A stretch of DNA of 64,000 nucleotides from an uncultured Bacteroides sp. Lineage in GTDB: Bacteria; Bacteroidota; Bacteroidia; Bacteroidales; Bacteroidaceae. The stretch spans positions 202,231-266,230 of the forward strand of contig CASFPE010000029.1 in assembly GCA_949296575.1 (NCBI GenBank). Direction: 5' to 3'. A program made the translations under genes and the position numbers. Positions 18,159 to 27,469 of this stretch are shown piece after piece. Position 1 is the first letter of the stretch, and every line of letters starts with the position of its first letter. The notes beneath the pieces are model-generated. The model did no database searches. It was not told where the DNA came from and saw only the letters and a list, made by a program, of their open reading frames with translations.

Positions 18159-19382
18159 TTAGAAAGCTTCCGTCACATTGAAATAGAAAAGGTTTTGCTT
18201 GTTGACCATGTTCCTTCCGAAGTCCAGCCGGATGTTCATGCGGGGTTGCACTTCTATTCTTATTCCTGCGCCGAGGTTAGGCAGCATGCCTTCTATTTTC
18301 ACAGGATTGGGACCCATGAATCCGCATCCTCCCCATACCACGAAGCCAAGCCGGTGCAGCATCTTCTTGATGAAGTTGCTTTGGTCTGTATTGATCATTT
18401 GGCGGTATTCGGCAATGACTACATGCGATGTTTTGTCGCGGTATTGCCCCATGTAGTATCCTCGTAGGTCGAAAGGTGTTCCGCTGAGTGCATATTTGTT
18501 GAGGGGGACATTGCCGAACATGTTTTTGCTTTGCACGGTCCAGGCAAAAGTCTTTCTTTCCCCTATGGATTTGTATTGGCGGTAGTCTAAAAGCAGTTGG
18601 TAGAAATTGTTGTCGCTTCCCAGTATTTTGTTGTAGAAGCTGGCTTGCAGGTTCATATAGAGACCCTTGTAGGCATTGGCCGGCACGTCTCTTGTGTCAT
18701 ACGAAGTCATGATGCCGAGCCCCGAACTGAAACGTTTGTACCCGTCGGGTTTCCCTCCTGCCCGCACATAGTCTGGATGGGTTATGATGCCTGCGGCAGG
18801 CTTCATGATTTTGTCCAAGTTCAAATCAACTTGCGGCCCAACGAAGAAATCGCTTTCCCCGATGCGGAACAAGAATTGCGGGTTGATTTGGAATCCGCTG
18901 TATTTATAGAGGCTGGAGCTTTCTCCTCTTGCATAATTCTTGTTCGTAGAGTAGCCGATGCCGTAAAAGTTTTCAGCAGTGTTTTTGTACAGCAGTTGCC
19001 CGAAGATGCGGAAACGGTCTTCCATGAAAAACAGTTGGGGGCGGGTTTGCACGTTCAACCCGCCTTTGAAGATAAAAGCGATGGCAACGGGCAACACCGA
19101 ACGCGGCAAATCTTTGCTTTTGGGCGAAGTGCTGAAAGTCGTTAGCACATTCCCTCCTATTAGGAGTCCGTAATCCGGCGAATAACTGGGACCGCCTAAT
19201 ATGTTGTAATGGAAATTCCGGTTTTTGTTCCGTTCTTTTTTTGCAGCGCGTTTGGCTTGGCGCTGTTCTTTCTTGCTTTCCTGCCGTATAGTGTCATTGC
19301 CCATAGGCGCAGTTGCTTGGGCTGTAGCATGCCACACGATGAAAATGGCCAGAAACAGATATTGGATGAGGCGGATGCGCAT
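18159..19382 (-). CDS. BamA/TamA-family (surface antigen D15-like) outer-membrane protein
   Basis: 407 residues with a signal peptide (MRIRLIQYLFLAIFIVW, cleavage near TAQA). A short Lys/Arg-rich stretch follows (residues about 38-55), then a beta-barrel with the D15 features: ILGGPSYSPDYGLLIGG at the start, SYDTRDVPANAYKGLYMNL, and a C-terminal strand GAGIRIEVQPRMNIRLDFG. There are no POTRA domains, so it is a barrel-only member and not the essential BamA. Its client is unknown. It is transcribed toward prs with 139 bases between. Confidence 0.85.
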   Translation of the reverse strand: MRIRLIQYLFLAIFIVWHATAQATAPMGNDTIRQESKKEQRQAKRAAKKERNKNRNFHYNILGGPSYSPDYGLLIGGNVLTTFSTSPKSKDLPRSVLPVAIAFIFKGGLNVQTRPQLFFMEDRFRIFGQLLYKNTAENFYGIGYSTNKNYARGESSSLYKYSGFQINPQFLFRIGESDFFVGPQVDLNLDKIMKPAAGIITHPDYVRAGGKPDGYKRFSSGLGIMTSYDTRDVPANAYKGLYMNLQASFYNKILGSDNNFYQLLLDYRQYKSIGERKTFAWTVQSKNMFGNVPLNKYALSGTPFDLRGYYMGQYRDKTSHVVIAEYRQMINTDQSNFIKKMLHRLGFVVWGGCGFMGPNPVKIEGMLPNLGAGIRIEVQPRMNIRLDFGRNMVNKQNLFYFNVTEAF

Positions 19383-19471
19383 GTTGCTTTGGTTTCTTGG
19401 TGCAAAGGAAACTATTTTGTCTCATTCGGTTTCCGTCTTTAACAAAGTATAAGCAAATTGTTGCGGAAAGC

Positions 19472-19813
19472 TTATTTTTTCCATATCATGCGATGTATTC
19501 CCCAGTTGACGATAGCCACTACGCCGCTGAATAGGATGACGTAGCCCGCCCCTTCGGCCGTGAATCCTTCTGTCAGCCAGTCGGAAAGCACGATAATGAG
19601 CCCGTTGAAAAAGAAAAGGGCCAGCACGATGGTCGTGAATGTGGGGATGATGGACAGCATGAGGAGTAATGGCTTGATGCTGATGTTAGCCAATCCGATG
19701 ACCAATGCGATGAACACCGCGATGGTGTATTGCGATACTCCCAAGCCGGGGAGGAACATGATGGCCGCGAAAGCAGCGATGGCAGACAATGCAAAGTTGG
19801 CAAACAGTTTCAT
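19472..19813 (-). CDS. Small membrane protein, phage holin family IV-like (YvlD/PF04020 type)
   Basis: About 113 residues from ATG 19813 (a codon three residues upstream is also possible). Four hydrophobic segments: residues about 3-25, 28-50, 55-75 and 88-108. The order and the GLANISIKPLLLMLSI and LFFFNGLIIVLSDWL segments match the PF04020 family. Despite the family name no phage gene is near; members are widespread chromosomal membrane proteins of unknown role. Confidence 0.82.
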   Translation of the reverse strand: MKLFANFALSAIAAFAAIMFLPGLGVSQYTIAVFIALVIGLANISIKPLLLMLSIIPTFTTIVLALFFFNGLIIVLSDWLTEGFTAEGAGYVILFSGVVAIVNWGIHRMIWKK

Positions 19814-20003
19814 GGCAATCAAATTTTAGTTATTGATAAGGTGGAAGCAATGGCTTTCGTGGTAAAGGTATGAAAAAAGATTGGAAACGCAAAGAATCGA
19901 ATGGATATTTTGTGCATAAATGAACAAAAAGAAAGTGGAAAGGCCGTTTTTTAGGTGTAAAAAAGAAATTTGCTCGTCAAAATTCAATTTTGACGCTTTT
20001 TTG

Positions 20004-20034
20004 TTGGGCGGAATGGAATTTATTCCTAAATTCG
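20004..20034 (+). promoter_or_regulatory. Predicted serC operon promoter
   Basis: TTG at 20004-20006, 20-base spacer, TAAATTCG at 20027-20034 (one mismatch to TAnnTTTG). It leaves a leader of about 65 bases before serC. Confidence 0.5.
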
Positions 20035-20105
20035 CATTGTCTTCGGAAAAGGCAGAAATTTCCAAGGCGTGTTTAATAATTGTTTAACTACAAATAAATA
20101 AAGAA

Positions 20106-21176
20106 ATGAAAAAGCACAATTTCAATGCGGGACCATCTATTTTGCCGCGCGAGGTGATTGAGAAAACGGCTCAGGCTATTTTGGATTACAACGGCTCAGG
20201 CCTGTCTTTGATGGAAATTAGTCATCGGGCGAAAGATTTCCAGCCTGTCGTGGATGAAGCGGTGGCTTTATTCAAAGAATTGTTGGATATTCCGGAAGGG
20301 TATTCGGTATTGTTCTTGGGAGGTGGCGCCAGCTTGGAATTCTGCATGGTTCCTTATAATTTCCTGGAGAAGAAAGCTGCTTACCTGAATACCGGAACTT
20401 GGGCAAAGAAAGCCATCAAGGAAGCCAAAGCATTCGGCGAGGTTGTGGAAGTGGCATCTTCTGCTGCCGACAATTTCACTTACATTCCCAAAGGTTACAC
20501 GGTTCCGGCCGATGCGGATTATTTCCATGTCACCACCAACAACACCATTTATGGGACGGAACTGCACAGCGACCTTGATTCGCCGGTGCCGATGATTGCC
20601 GACATGTCGTCCGATATCTTCTCGCGCCCGGTAGACATTTCCAAATATATCTGTATATATGGCGGTGCGCAAAAGAACTTAGCTCCTGCGGGTGTTACTT
20701 TTGTTATCGTGAAAAACGATGCGGTAGGCAAAGTGTCGCGCCATATTCCTACCATGTTGAACTATCAGACGCATATCGATGGCGGCTCCATGTTCAACAC
20801 GCCTCCCGTTGTTCCCATCTATGCAGCGTTGCAGACGTTGCGTTGGGTGAAGGCGCAAGGCGGCGTGACGGAAATGGCGCGTCGTGCCAAGGAAAGAGCC
20901 GATATGCTTTATGCAGAGATCGACCGAAACCGTTTGTTCCGTGGAACAGTGACCGACAAAGGCGACCGTTCTTATATGAACATTTGTTTTGTCATGAAGG
21001 ATGAATATAAGGAGTTGGAGGCTGATTTCTTGAAGTTTGCCACCGAAAGAGGCATGGTGGGCATCAAGGGGCACCGTTCCGTGGGAGGTTTCCGTGCGTC
21101 TTGCTACAATGCCTTGCCGAAAGAGAGCGTGCAGGCTTTGATTGATTGCATGCAGGAATTTGAAAAAGCGCATTAA
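20106..21176 (+). CDS. serC: Phosphoserine aminotransferase
   Basis: 356 residues, the usual length. Starts with the signature [17 protein letters not shown]; contains [21 protein letters not shown], the PLP-lysine region [20 protein letters not shown] and the C-terminal [17 protein letters not shown]. It converts 3-phosphohydroxypyruvate to phosphoserine and acts also in vitamin B6 synthesis. It heads the operon serC-serA-DUF1015; a hairpin lies between it and serA. Confidence 0.98.
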   Translation: MKKHNFNAGPSILPREVIEKTAQAILDYNGSGLSLMEISHRAKDFQPVVDEAVALFKELLDIPEGYSVLFLGGGASLEFCMVPYNFLEKKAAYLNTGTWAKKAIKEAKAFGEVVEVASSAADNFTYIPKGYTVPADADYFHVTTNNTIYGTELHSDLDSPVPMIADMSSDIFSRPVDISKYICIYGGAQKNLAPAGVTFVIVKNDAVGKVSRHIPTMLNYQTHIDGGSMFNTPPVVPIYAALQTLRWVKAQGGVTEMARRAKERADMLYAEIDRNRLFRGTVTDKGDRSYMNICFVMKDEYKELEADFLKFATERGMVGIKGHRSVGGFRASCYNALPKESVQALIDCMQEFEKAH

Positions 21177-21187
21177 AATAACAAAGA

Positions 21188-21215
21188 GGGAGAAAAGGCG
21201 TTGCGCCTTTCTCCC
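21188..21215 (+). promoter_or_regulatory. Intercistronic hairpin between serC and serA
   Basis: GGGAGAAAAGGCG (21188-21200) pairs with CGCCTTTCTCCC (from 21204) leaving one bulged A and a tiny loop. No T-run follows. It may attenuate or protect one half of the transcript. Confidence 0.5.
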
Positions 21216-21233
21216 GTTAAAACGAAAAAAGTC

Positions 21234-22154
21234 ATGAAAAAAATATTAGTAGCAACAGACAAGCCTTTTGCCAAGGTGGCAGTGGATGGCATCCGCGATG
21301 TAGTGGAAGCAGCAGGCTATGAATTGGCATTGTTGGAAAAATACGGTGAGAAAACCAAACTGTTGGAAGCCGTGAAAGATGCGGATGCTTTGATTATCCG
21401 CAGCGATGTGGTGGACGCAGAAGTGTTGGACGCTGCCAAGCAACTGAAGATAGTGGTGCGGGCAGGCGCCGGTTATGATAATGTGGATTTGGCAGCTGCA
21501 ACGGCGCATGGTGTTTGCGTGATGAACACGCCGGGGCAGAATTCCAACGCAGTGGCTGAACTGGCTTTCGGCTTGATGGTCATGGCGGTGCGCAATTTTT
21601 ATAACGGCACTTCCGGCACGGAATTGAAAGGAAAGAAATTGGGCATCCATGCATACGGCAATGTCGGTCGCAACGTGGCTCGCATCGCCAAAGGGTTTGG
21701 CATGGAAATCTATGCTTACGATGCTTTCTGCCCGAAGGACGTTATTGAAAAAGATGGCGTGAAGGCGGTGGGCTCCGCAGAAGAATTGTATGCCACGTGT
21801 CATGTCGTGTCGTTGCACATCCCGGCTACGGCAGAAACGAAAAACTCCATCGGCTACGAGTTGGTCGGCAAGATGCCGAAAGGCGGATTGTTGGTCAACA
21901 CGGCTCGCAAGGAAGTGATTGATGAGGCGGGCTTGCTGAAGCTGATGGAAGAACGCGCGGATTTGAAGTATGTCACCGACATCATGCCGGCAGACCATGC
22001 CGGGTTCTCCAAAATGGAAGGACGGTATTTCTCTACTCCCAAGAAGATGGGAGCGCAGACGGCTGAGGCCAACATCAATGCAGGCATTGCTGCGGCCAAG
22101 CAAATTGTGGGTTATTTCACCGAAGGATGTGAGAAGTTCCGTGTAAACTCTTAA
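21234..22154 (+). CDS. serA: D-3-phosphoglycerate dehydrogenase, short form
   Basis: 306 residues from ATG 21234; an upstream TTG codon in frame lies inside the hairpin and is unlikely. D-isomer 2-hydroxyacid dehydrogenase motifs: AGAGYDNVDLAAATAHGVCVMNTPG, the NAD-binding turn LGIHAYGNVGRNVA (the first Gly of GxGxxG is Ala here), LLVNTARKEVIDEAG with catalytic Arg, and PADHAGFSKME with the His. There is no C-terminal ACT domain, so feedback by serine is not expected through that route. It oxidises 3-phosphoglycerate, the first step of serine synthesis, directly before SerC action. Confidence 0.95.
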   Translation: MKKILVATDKPFAKVAVDGIRDVVEAAGYELALLEKYGEKTKLLEAVKDADALIIRSDVVDAEVLDAAKQLKIVVRAGAGYDNVDLAAATAHGVCVMNTPGQNSNAVAELAFGLMVMAVRNFYNGTSGTELKGKKLGIHAYGNVGRNVARIAKGFGMEIYAYDAFCPKDVIEKDGVKAVGSAEELYATCHVVSLHIPATAETKNSIGYELVGKMPKGGLLVNTARKEVIDEAGLLKLMEERADLKYVTDIMPADHAGFSKMEGRYFSTPKKMGAQTAEANINAGIAAAKQIVGYFTEGCEKFRVNS

Positions 22155-22176
22155 ATCTAAAATCAGGAATCTTAAA

Positions 22177-23424
22177 ATGGCTGTAATAAAACCTTTTAAA
22201 GGCATCCGCCCGCCAAAAGAAATGGTGGAGCAAGTGGCCTCCCGTCCGTATGACGTGTTGAACTCAGACGAAGCCCGTGCCGAAGCGGCAGGAAATGAAA
22301 AATCATTGTACCATATCATCAAGCCGGAGATTGATTTCCCGGAAGGGACGGATGAACACGATGAGAGAGTGTATGCCAAAGCTGCCGAAAACTTCCAGAA
22401 GTTCCAGGACAAAGGCTGGCTGGTGCAGGACAAGAAAGAATGTTATTACGTGTATTCCCAAACCATGAACGGCAAAACGCAATATGGTTTGGTGGTGTGC
22501 GCGTATGTGCCTGACTATATGAACGGCGTGATAAAGAAGCATGAACTGACGCGCCGCGACAAGGAGGAAGACCGCATGAAGCATGTCCGCGTGAACAATG
22601 CCAACATCGAACCCGTCTTTTTCGCCTATCCCGACAATGCATCCTTGGATGCCATTGTGGCGAAGTATGCAGCCACGAAGCCCGAATATGATTTCGTGGC
22701 GCCGGGCGACGGCTTCCGCCACACTTTCTGGGTGATAGACCGCGATGAAGACATCGAAGCCATCACGAAAGCATTTGCTTCCATCCCGTCTTTGTATATT
22801 GCCGACGGGCATCACCGTTCTGCGGCGGCGGCGTTGGTAGGCGCAGAAAAGGCACGCCAGAACCCGAACCACCGGGGCGATGAAGAATATAATTACTTCA
22901 TGGCGGTATGCTTCCCGGCCAATCAGTTGACCATTATCGACTACAACCGCGTGGTGAAAGACCTGAACGGATTGTCGCCGCAGCAGTTCTTGGACGCATT
23001 GAAGAAGAATTTCATCGTGGAAGACAAAGGGACGGAAGTCTATAAACCGGCGGCTTTGCACAACTTTTCCCTTTATTTGGAAGGGAAATGGTACAGCCTG
23101 ACGGCACGTCCGGGAACGTATGACGACCACGACCCCATCGGCGTGCTGGATGTCACCATCTCTTCCAACCTTATTTTGGATGAAATCTTGGGCATCAAAG
23201 ACCTCCGTTCCGACAAACGCATTGATTTCGTGGGCGGCATCCGTGGTTTGGGCGAACTGAAGAAGCGGGTAGACTCCGGCGAGATGAAAGTGGCTTTGGC
23301 GTTGTATCCCGTGTCGATGAAGCAATTGATGGACATTGCCGACACGGGCAACATCATGCCGCCCAAGACAACTTGGTTCGAGCCGAAGCTCCGTTCCGGC
23401 TTGGTCATCCATAAGTTGTCGTGA
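22177..23424 (+). CDS. DUF1015 family protein
   Basis: 415 residues. Family blocks: IKPFKGIRPPKEMVEQVASRPYDVL at the N-terminus, ADGHHRSAAAALVGAEKAR in the middle and VDSGEMKVALALYPVSMKQLMDIADTG near the end. It begins 22 bases after serA. DUF1015 genes are regularly found next to serA/serC in Bacteroidetes and elsewhere, which suggests a serine-related role; the reaction is not something I can read from the sequence. Confidence 0.93.
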   Translation: MAVIKPFKGIRPPKEMVEQVASRPYDVLNSDEARAEAAGNEKSLYHIIKPEIDFPEGTDEHDERVYAKAAENFQKFQDKGWLVQDKKECYYVYSQTMNGKTQYGLVVCAYVPDYMNGVIKKHELTRRDKEEDRMKHVRVNNANIEPVFFAYPDNASLDAIVAKYAATKPEYDFVAPGDGFRHTFWVIDRDEDIEAITKAFASIPSLYIADGHHRSAAAALVGAEKARQNPNHRGDEEYNYFMAVCFPANQLTIIDYNRVVKDLNGLSPQQFLDALKKNFIVEDKGTEVYKPAALHNFSLYLEGKWYSLTARPGTYDDHDPIGVLDVTISSNLILDEILGIKDLRSDKRIDFVGGIRGLGELKKRVDSGEMKVALALYPVSMKQLMDIADTGNIMPPKTTWFEPKLRSGLVIHKLS

Positions 23425-23451
23425 AAGAAACGGGTCGGCTTGGGCTTTTGG

Positions 23452-23496
23452 GCGGGGAAGTGCATTCCTTTTGGAGTGCATTTCCCCGCTTTTTTT
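23452..23496 (+). terminator. Terminator of the serC-serA-DUF1015 operon
   Basis: A 17-base stem (23452-23468 with 23473-23489, some G-T wobbles; arms contain GCGGGGAAGTGC and TGCATTTCCCCGC) is followed by seven Ts. Confidence 0.85.
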
Positions 23497-23529
23497 GAGG
23501 ACGGGCGGGATTTTTCCCGTAAGAAGCAG

Positions 23530-23537
23530 TATCTTTG
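23530..23537 (+). promoter_or_regulatory. Predicted -7 box directly before the IMPACT-family gene
   Basis: TATCTTTG fits TAnnTTTG and ends only four bases before the ATG at 23542, so the transcript would be nearly leaderless. No TTG lies at 19-21 bases upstream. Confidence 0.45.
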
Positions 23538-23541
23538 CCCC

Positions 23542-24144
23542 ATGCAGCAGACCGACACATATCGCACTGTCCGTTCCCTTTCCGAAGGCGTTTACACGGA
23601 AAAGCGCAGCAAGTTCATCGCCTTGGCCTTGCCTGTTTCCTCGCATGAAGAAATTAAATCCCATTTGGAGCGGTGCCAGAAGCAATATTACGATGCCCGC
23701 CATGTGTGTTATGCCTATATGCTGGGCCCTGAGCGCAAGGACTTCCGCGCCAACGACAATGGCGAACCCTCCGGCACTGCCGGGAAACCCATCTTGGGGC
23801 AAATCAATTCCAACGAGTTGACAGACATCCTGATTGTCGTGGTGCGCTATTTCGGCGGCATCAAGTTGGGGACGAGCGGGCTGATTGTCGCTTACCGTGC
23901 GGCGGCGGCCGAGGCCATTGCCCATGCGGAAATCGTGGAGAAAACGGTGGACGAAGAAGTGGCGGTGGCTTTCGAGTACCCGTTCCTCAACGATGTGATG
24001 CGGATTGTCAAGGAGGAGAATCCCGTCATTGTGGAGCAGTCCTACGACATGGATTGCCTGATGAAGCTGCGCATCCGCCGTTCCCTGATGGGGCGGCTGC
24101 GTGAACGCCTCCTGAAAGTGGCAACGTTGAGGCTGGTGGATTGA
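23542..24144 (+). CDS. YigZ/IMPACT family protein (UPF0029)
   Basis: 200 residues from ATG 23542. The family core is clear: YTEKRSKFIALALPVSS, CQKQYYDARHVCYAYMLG, DNGEPSGTAGKPILGQI and VVRYFGGIKLGTSGLIVAYRAAAAEAI; the C-terminal about 60 residues are the DUF1949-type domain. The start is set by family alignment and by the -7 box just upstream; the frame is open further upstream but there it overlaps the preceding terminator. Function in bacteria is unclear (ribosome-associated translation control has been proposed for the eukaryotic relatives). Confidence 0.94.
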   Translation: MQQTDTYRTVRSLSEGVYTEKRSKFIALALPVSSHEEIKSHLERCQKQYYDARHVCYAYMLGPERKDFRANDNGEPSGTAGKPILGQINSNELTDILIVVVRYFGGIKLGTSGLIVAYRAAAAEAIAHAEIVEKTVDEEVAVAFEYPFLNDVMRIVKEENPVIVEQSYDMDCLMKLRIRRSLMGRLRERLLKVATLRLVD

Positions 24145-24315
24145 AACGTTTTGTCATCCATTTGCACCTTCTGCTGCCTTTTCGTCGCGTGGTTTGCTTG
24201 CGTTTTGTGCTTCAAATCCGGGATTCTTGGCCGTTTGTATAGATGAATATTTATATGAAATGCTTGCATTGTAAAATTTTAACTCCCTTTTGTGCGGCTT
24301 TTCGTGACATTTGCA

Positions 24316-24323
24316 TATTTTTG
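24316..24323 (+). promoter_or_regulatory. Predicted -7 box of the TlpA-DUF6029-Omp28 operon
   Basis: TATTTTTG matches TAnnTTTG, 29 bases before ATG 24353. A TTG at 24290-24292 leaves a 23-base spacer, a little long. Confidence 0.4.
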
Positions 24324-24352
24324 CGCTGAAAACAAGTTAATTCGATTTAAAG

Positions 24353-24841
24353 ATGGGAAAAAGACTATTCTTTGTTGCGTTGCTGCTCATGGGTTTCGTG
24401 GCATCCTACGCGCAATTGCCTTCTGTGACCTTGAAAGATATTTCCGGCAAGGTGGTGGATACGGCTAAATTGAACAATGATGGAAAGCCGTTTATCATCA
24501 GTTTCTTTGCCACATGGTGCAAGCCTTGCAACCGAGAGCTGAACGCCATTCATGAAGTGTATCCCGATTGGCAGGACGAGACGGGCGTGAAAGTGGTGGC
24601 CATCTCCATTGACCAGGCGCAGAATGTGGCCAAAGTGAAACCTTTAGTGGATGGTTACGGGTGGGAATACGAAGTGTTGCTCGACCCGAATGGTGATTTC
24701 AAGCGTGCGATGGGTGTCAACATGATACCCGCCGTGTTCATCATCGACGGCGATGGCAAGATTGCAGAGAGCCGCAGCGGCTACACCGACGGTTCCGAGA
24801 GCCATCTGATTGAGAAAGTCCGCGAATTGATTGCTGAATAA
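24353..24841 (+). CDS. TlpA/ResA-like exported thioredoxin
   Basis: 162 residues with a signal peptide (MGKRLFFVALLLMGFVASYA, cleaved before QLP). The thioredoxin domain has the redox site FFATWCKPCNREL (Cys56 and Cys59) and the cis-proline MIPAVFIIDGDG. It heads an operon with DUF6029 and Omp28 genes (14 bases to the next start). Likely acts in the periplasm to reduce or isomerise disulfides; a link to its cysteine-bearing neighbours is an inference from order. Confidence 0.92.
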   Translation: MGKRLFFVALLLMGFVASYAQLPSVTLKDISGKVVDTAKLNNDGKPFIISFFATWCKPCNRELNAIHEVYPDWQDETGVKVVAISIDQAQNVAKVKPLVDGYGWEYEVLLDPNGDFKRAMGVNMIPAVFIIDGDGKIAESRSGYTDGSESHLIEKVRELIAE

Positions 24842-24855
24842 CCACCACAGCCAGC

Positions 24856-26601
24856 ATGAAAATCAAGAGATATTTGTTGGGGTGTGCTTTTGCGGCATGC
24901 GCGGCAACTGCCGGGGCGCAAATCCAGTTGGGGAACGAAATGTACCTCAGCGGGAGTCTGCAAAGCGACATTCTTTTCCCGCAGGAAGATGAATCCATCG
25001 GCACAGGCACCTATGATGAATGGGGCTTGACCAACACGTATTTGGACGTGAACTTCCTGAGCAAATACGTGATGGCTGGGGCGCGTTTTGAATATTTGGA
25101 GCATCCGCTGCCCGGTTTTGAGCGTGATTTTGCCGGATGGGGCGTTCCCCACATCTATGTTACCGGGAAATACAAGGGCGTGGGACTCACGGTGGGCGAC
25201 TTCTACGACCAGTTCGGCAACGGCTTCATTTACCGCACGTACGAGGAACGCAGCTTGGGCGTGGACAACTCTTTGCGCGGTGCGCGCCTCGTGGTCCGCC
25301 CTTTCAAGGGCATCAGCATCAAATTGTTGGGCGGAAAGCAGCGTTATTACTGGCGGCACGACGGCTATTTGTGGCAAAAGCGTTACTGGAGCAAGGACAC
25401 GTACAGCAGCTATGTGTTTGGTGCGGATGCCGAACTCAATGTGGAACAATGGTTCAAGCGCATGCAGGAAAGCAACACTTACCTCACCTTGGGCCTCTCT
25501 TATGTGGGCCGCCAGGAAGACGATGAAGTGGTGGAAGTGATGACACCCGGCAAGCGGCTTAACCTGCCGGGCGTGGTCAATGCCTACGACTTCCGGGCGC
25601 AGTTGCAGAAAGGCGACTACAACTTCATGGTGAACTATGCGCTGAAGGGTTGCGACCCTTCCAGCGACAATTACTATATATATAAGAACGGGAGCGCGTT
25701 CATGGTGTCAGGCACTTATTCCAAGCGCGGCATGAGCCTGTTGCTTCAGGCCAAGCGAAGCGACAACATGTCGTTCCGCAGCCGTAGGACCATGAACGGG
25801 GTCAGCACGGCATCGTTCATCAACAACTTGCCGGTGTTTGCTTACCAGCATACGTACAGCTTGGCCACCCTCTATCCTTATTCCACGCAGGCGGCAGGGG
25901 AGTGGGCGTTCCAAGGAGAGTTCAGCTACAACTTCAAGCGGCGCACGCCGCTCGGTGGCCGTTATGGAACCACCATCAAGGCCAACTTCTCCCACATCCG
26001 CTCCATCTATGGGCAGTTTGACAACGTGCTGATGCTGCGCGGGCAGGAAGGGCCGAAGGCCAACTTCTTCGACATGAAGGGCGGACTTTACTATCAAGAC
26101 GCGCATATCGCCATGGAGAAGAAGCTCACCAAGGATTTCAAGTTGAACTTGATGTACATCAACCAGTTGTACAATCCCGCTGCCAACAACCATGCCGATG
26201 AGAAGTTGGTGCATTCCAACATCTTCATTGCGGAGGGAAAATACCAAATCAACCAGAAACTCTCCCTGCGCGCCGAGGTGCAATACCTGTTGGCCAACAA
26301 GTATGAGACGTATAGCGGGCAAGAAGTTCCCCCGTTGGAACGCTCCAACCAAGGCGACTGGGTGTACGGCTTGGTGGAACTGGCCGTGGCGCCGTCGCTG
26401 ATGTTCTCCGTGTCCGACATGTACAACATCGAGGCCACCAAGGAACATTACTACAACGTGACGGCGGTCTATACGCACCGTTCCCATCGTTTGCAGGTGG
26501 GCTACGGACGCACCCGCAAGGGATATACCTGTACGGGCGGCGTGTGCCGCGAAGTGCCGGCCAGCAAAGGCTGCACGGTTTCTTACACATTTAATTTCTA
26601 A
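24856..26601 (+). CDS. DUF6029 family outer-membrane protein
   Basis: 581 residues with a signal peptide (MKIKRYLLGCAFAACAATAGA). The rest is a succession of amphipathic beta strands with many aromatic residues and a terminal strand GCTVSYTFNF ending in Phe, as expected of an outer-membrane barrel. I recognise the N-terminal LGNEMYLSGSLQSDILFPQEDE and DFYDQFGNGFIYRTYEERSLGVDNSLRG blocks as the DUF6029 family. Function unknown. It lies between the TlpA-like gene (14 bases) and the Omp28 gene (3 bases), so the three are almost certainly co-expressed. Confidence 0.85.
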   Translation: MKIKRYLLGCAFAACAATAGAQIQLGNEMYLSGSLQSDILFPQEDESIGTGTYDEWGLTNTYLDVNFLSKYVMAGARFEYLEHPLPGFERDFAGWGVPHIYVTGKYKGVGLTVGDFYDQFGNGFIYRTYEERSLGVDNSLRGARLVVRPFKGISIKLLGGKQRYYWRHDGYLWQKRYWSKDTYSSYVFGADAELNVEQWFKRMQESNTYLTLGLSYVGRQEDDEVVEVMTPGKRLNLPGVVNAYDFRAQLQKGDYNFMVNYALKGCDPSSDNYYIYKNGSAFMVSGTYSKRGMSLLLQAKRSDNMSFRSRRTMNGVSTASFINNLPVFAYQHTYSLATLYPYSTQAAGEWAFQGEFSYNFKRRTPLGGRYGTTIKANFSHIRSIYGQFDNVLMLRGQEGPKANFFDMKGGLYYQDAHIAMEKKLTKDFKLNLMYINQLYNPAANNHADEKLVHSNIFIAEGKYQINQKLSLRAEVQYLLANKYETYSGQEVPPLERSNQGDWVYGLVELAVAPSLMFSVSDMYNIEATKEHYYNVTAVYTHRSHRLQVGYGRTRKGYTCTGGVCREVPASKGCTVSYTFNF

Positions 26602-26604
26602 GGG

Positions 26605-27450
26605 ATGAAGAAGTTTGGAATCTATACGATGATGATGGCCGCGCTCGCGTTGGGCGCGTGCAATGAAATCGACGAGGCCGACCGCTTGTTGGACTACACG
26701 CCTCCCACAGGCGAGCGTAATGTCTTGCTTGAAGAATTTACAGGACAGGATTGCCCAAATTGCCCTGAGGGAGCAAGGGAAGCGCATCGTTTGCAGGAAA
26801 CCTATTTCGGTTTAGTAGTTGTAGGCATTCATGCCGGTGTTTTTGCGGGGCGTTCAGCCTTTGTGACGGATGCAGGCAATGAATATTGGGAGCATTTTTA
26901 TTCAGACGGGAACCAAAGAGGATATCCGGCTGCGATGATTAACCGTGACGGCAACGTTTCCACAGGTTATCAGCAGCAATGGGCTTCATGGGTGGCTTCT
27001 GCCGTGCAATTGCCTACCTATTATGAATTGTCTTTGGCCACGGTTTACGATGAAGCCACCCGTTCGCTGACGGTTGCTTCATTGTTGGGCAAATCTACAA
27101 TACAGACAGATGAGTCTGTTAAGTTGTTGTTGCTGCTTACTGAGAATGGCATAGTGAGTTTCCAAAACAGTAATGGCCAGTTGATAGAGAACTATGTGCA
27201 TGACCATGTGTTGCGTGGGGCAATCGGCGACCAGGATGCCGAGCCGAACTACTGGGGCGTGGACGTGGAGATTGGTTATCCCGATGCTACAGAAGTGGTG
27301 TCGCAGCCCTACGTGTTGCCTGAAGAATGGGTGGCCGAGAATATGAACGTGGTGGGAATCCTGTATGATGCCGCCACTTACGAGGTGCTTCAGGTGGAAG
27401 AAGTGCCGCTCGTGGCGGCATCTTCCGCAGAAGACGGTGAGACGGAATAG
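26605..27450 (+). CDS. Omp28-related lipoprotein with thioredoxin-like fold
   Basis: 281 residues with a lipobox (MMAALALGAC, Cys19). The Omp28 signature NVLLEEFTGQDCPNCPEGAREAHRL holds a CxxC pair (Cys50, Cys53), and GYPAAMINRDG gives the cis-Pro-like turn of a thioredoxin fold. Omp28 relatives are surface-exposed outer-membrane lipoproteins in Porphyromonas. The next gene, with a sorting domain, follows after 19 bases. The presence of a TlpA-like reductase at the head of the operon suggests a redox relay, which is an inference. Confidence 0.88.
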   Translation: MKKFGIYTMMMAALALGACNEIDEADRLLDYTPPTGERNVLLEEFTGQDCPNCPEGAREAHRLQETYFGLVVVGIHAGVFAGRSAFVTDAGNEYWEHFYSDGNQRGYPAAMINRDGNVSTGYQQQWASWVASAVQLPTYYELSLATVYDEATRSLTVASLLGKSTIQTDESVKLLLLLTENGIVSFQNSNGQLIENYVHDHVLRGAIGDQDAEPNYWGVDVEIGYPDATEVVSQPYVLPEEWVAENMNVVGILYDAATYEVLQVEEVPLVAASSAEDGETE

Positions 27451-27469
27451 AGTTTTTTTAATTTAAACG

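Noticed and set aside
19472..19813. Holin-type gene as a sign of a prophage
   Set aside because: The PF04020 name is misleading; no endolysin, structural or integrase gene lies within 20 kb, and flanking genes are housekeeping.
22303..23925. Long minus-strand open frame across DUF1015 and the IMPACT gene
   Set aside because: It spans a strong terminator and two well-recognised plus-strand genes; its translation resembles no family.
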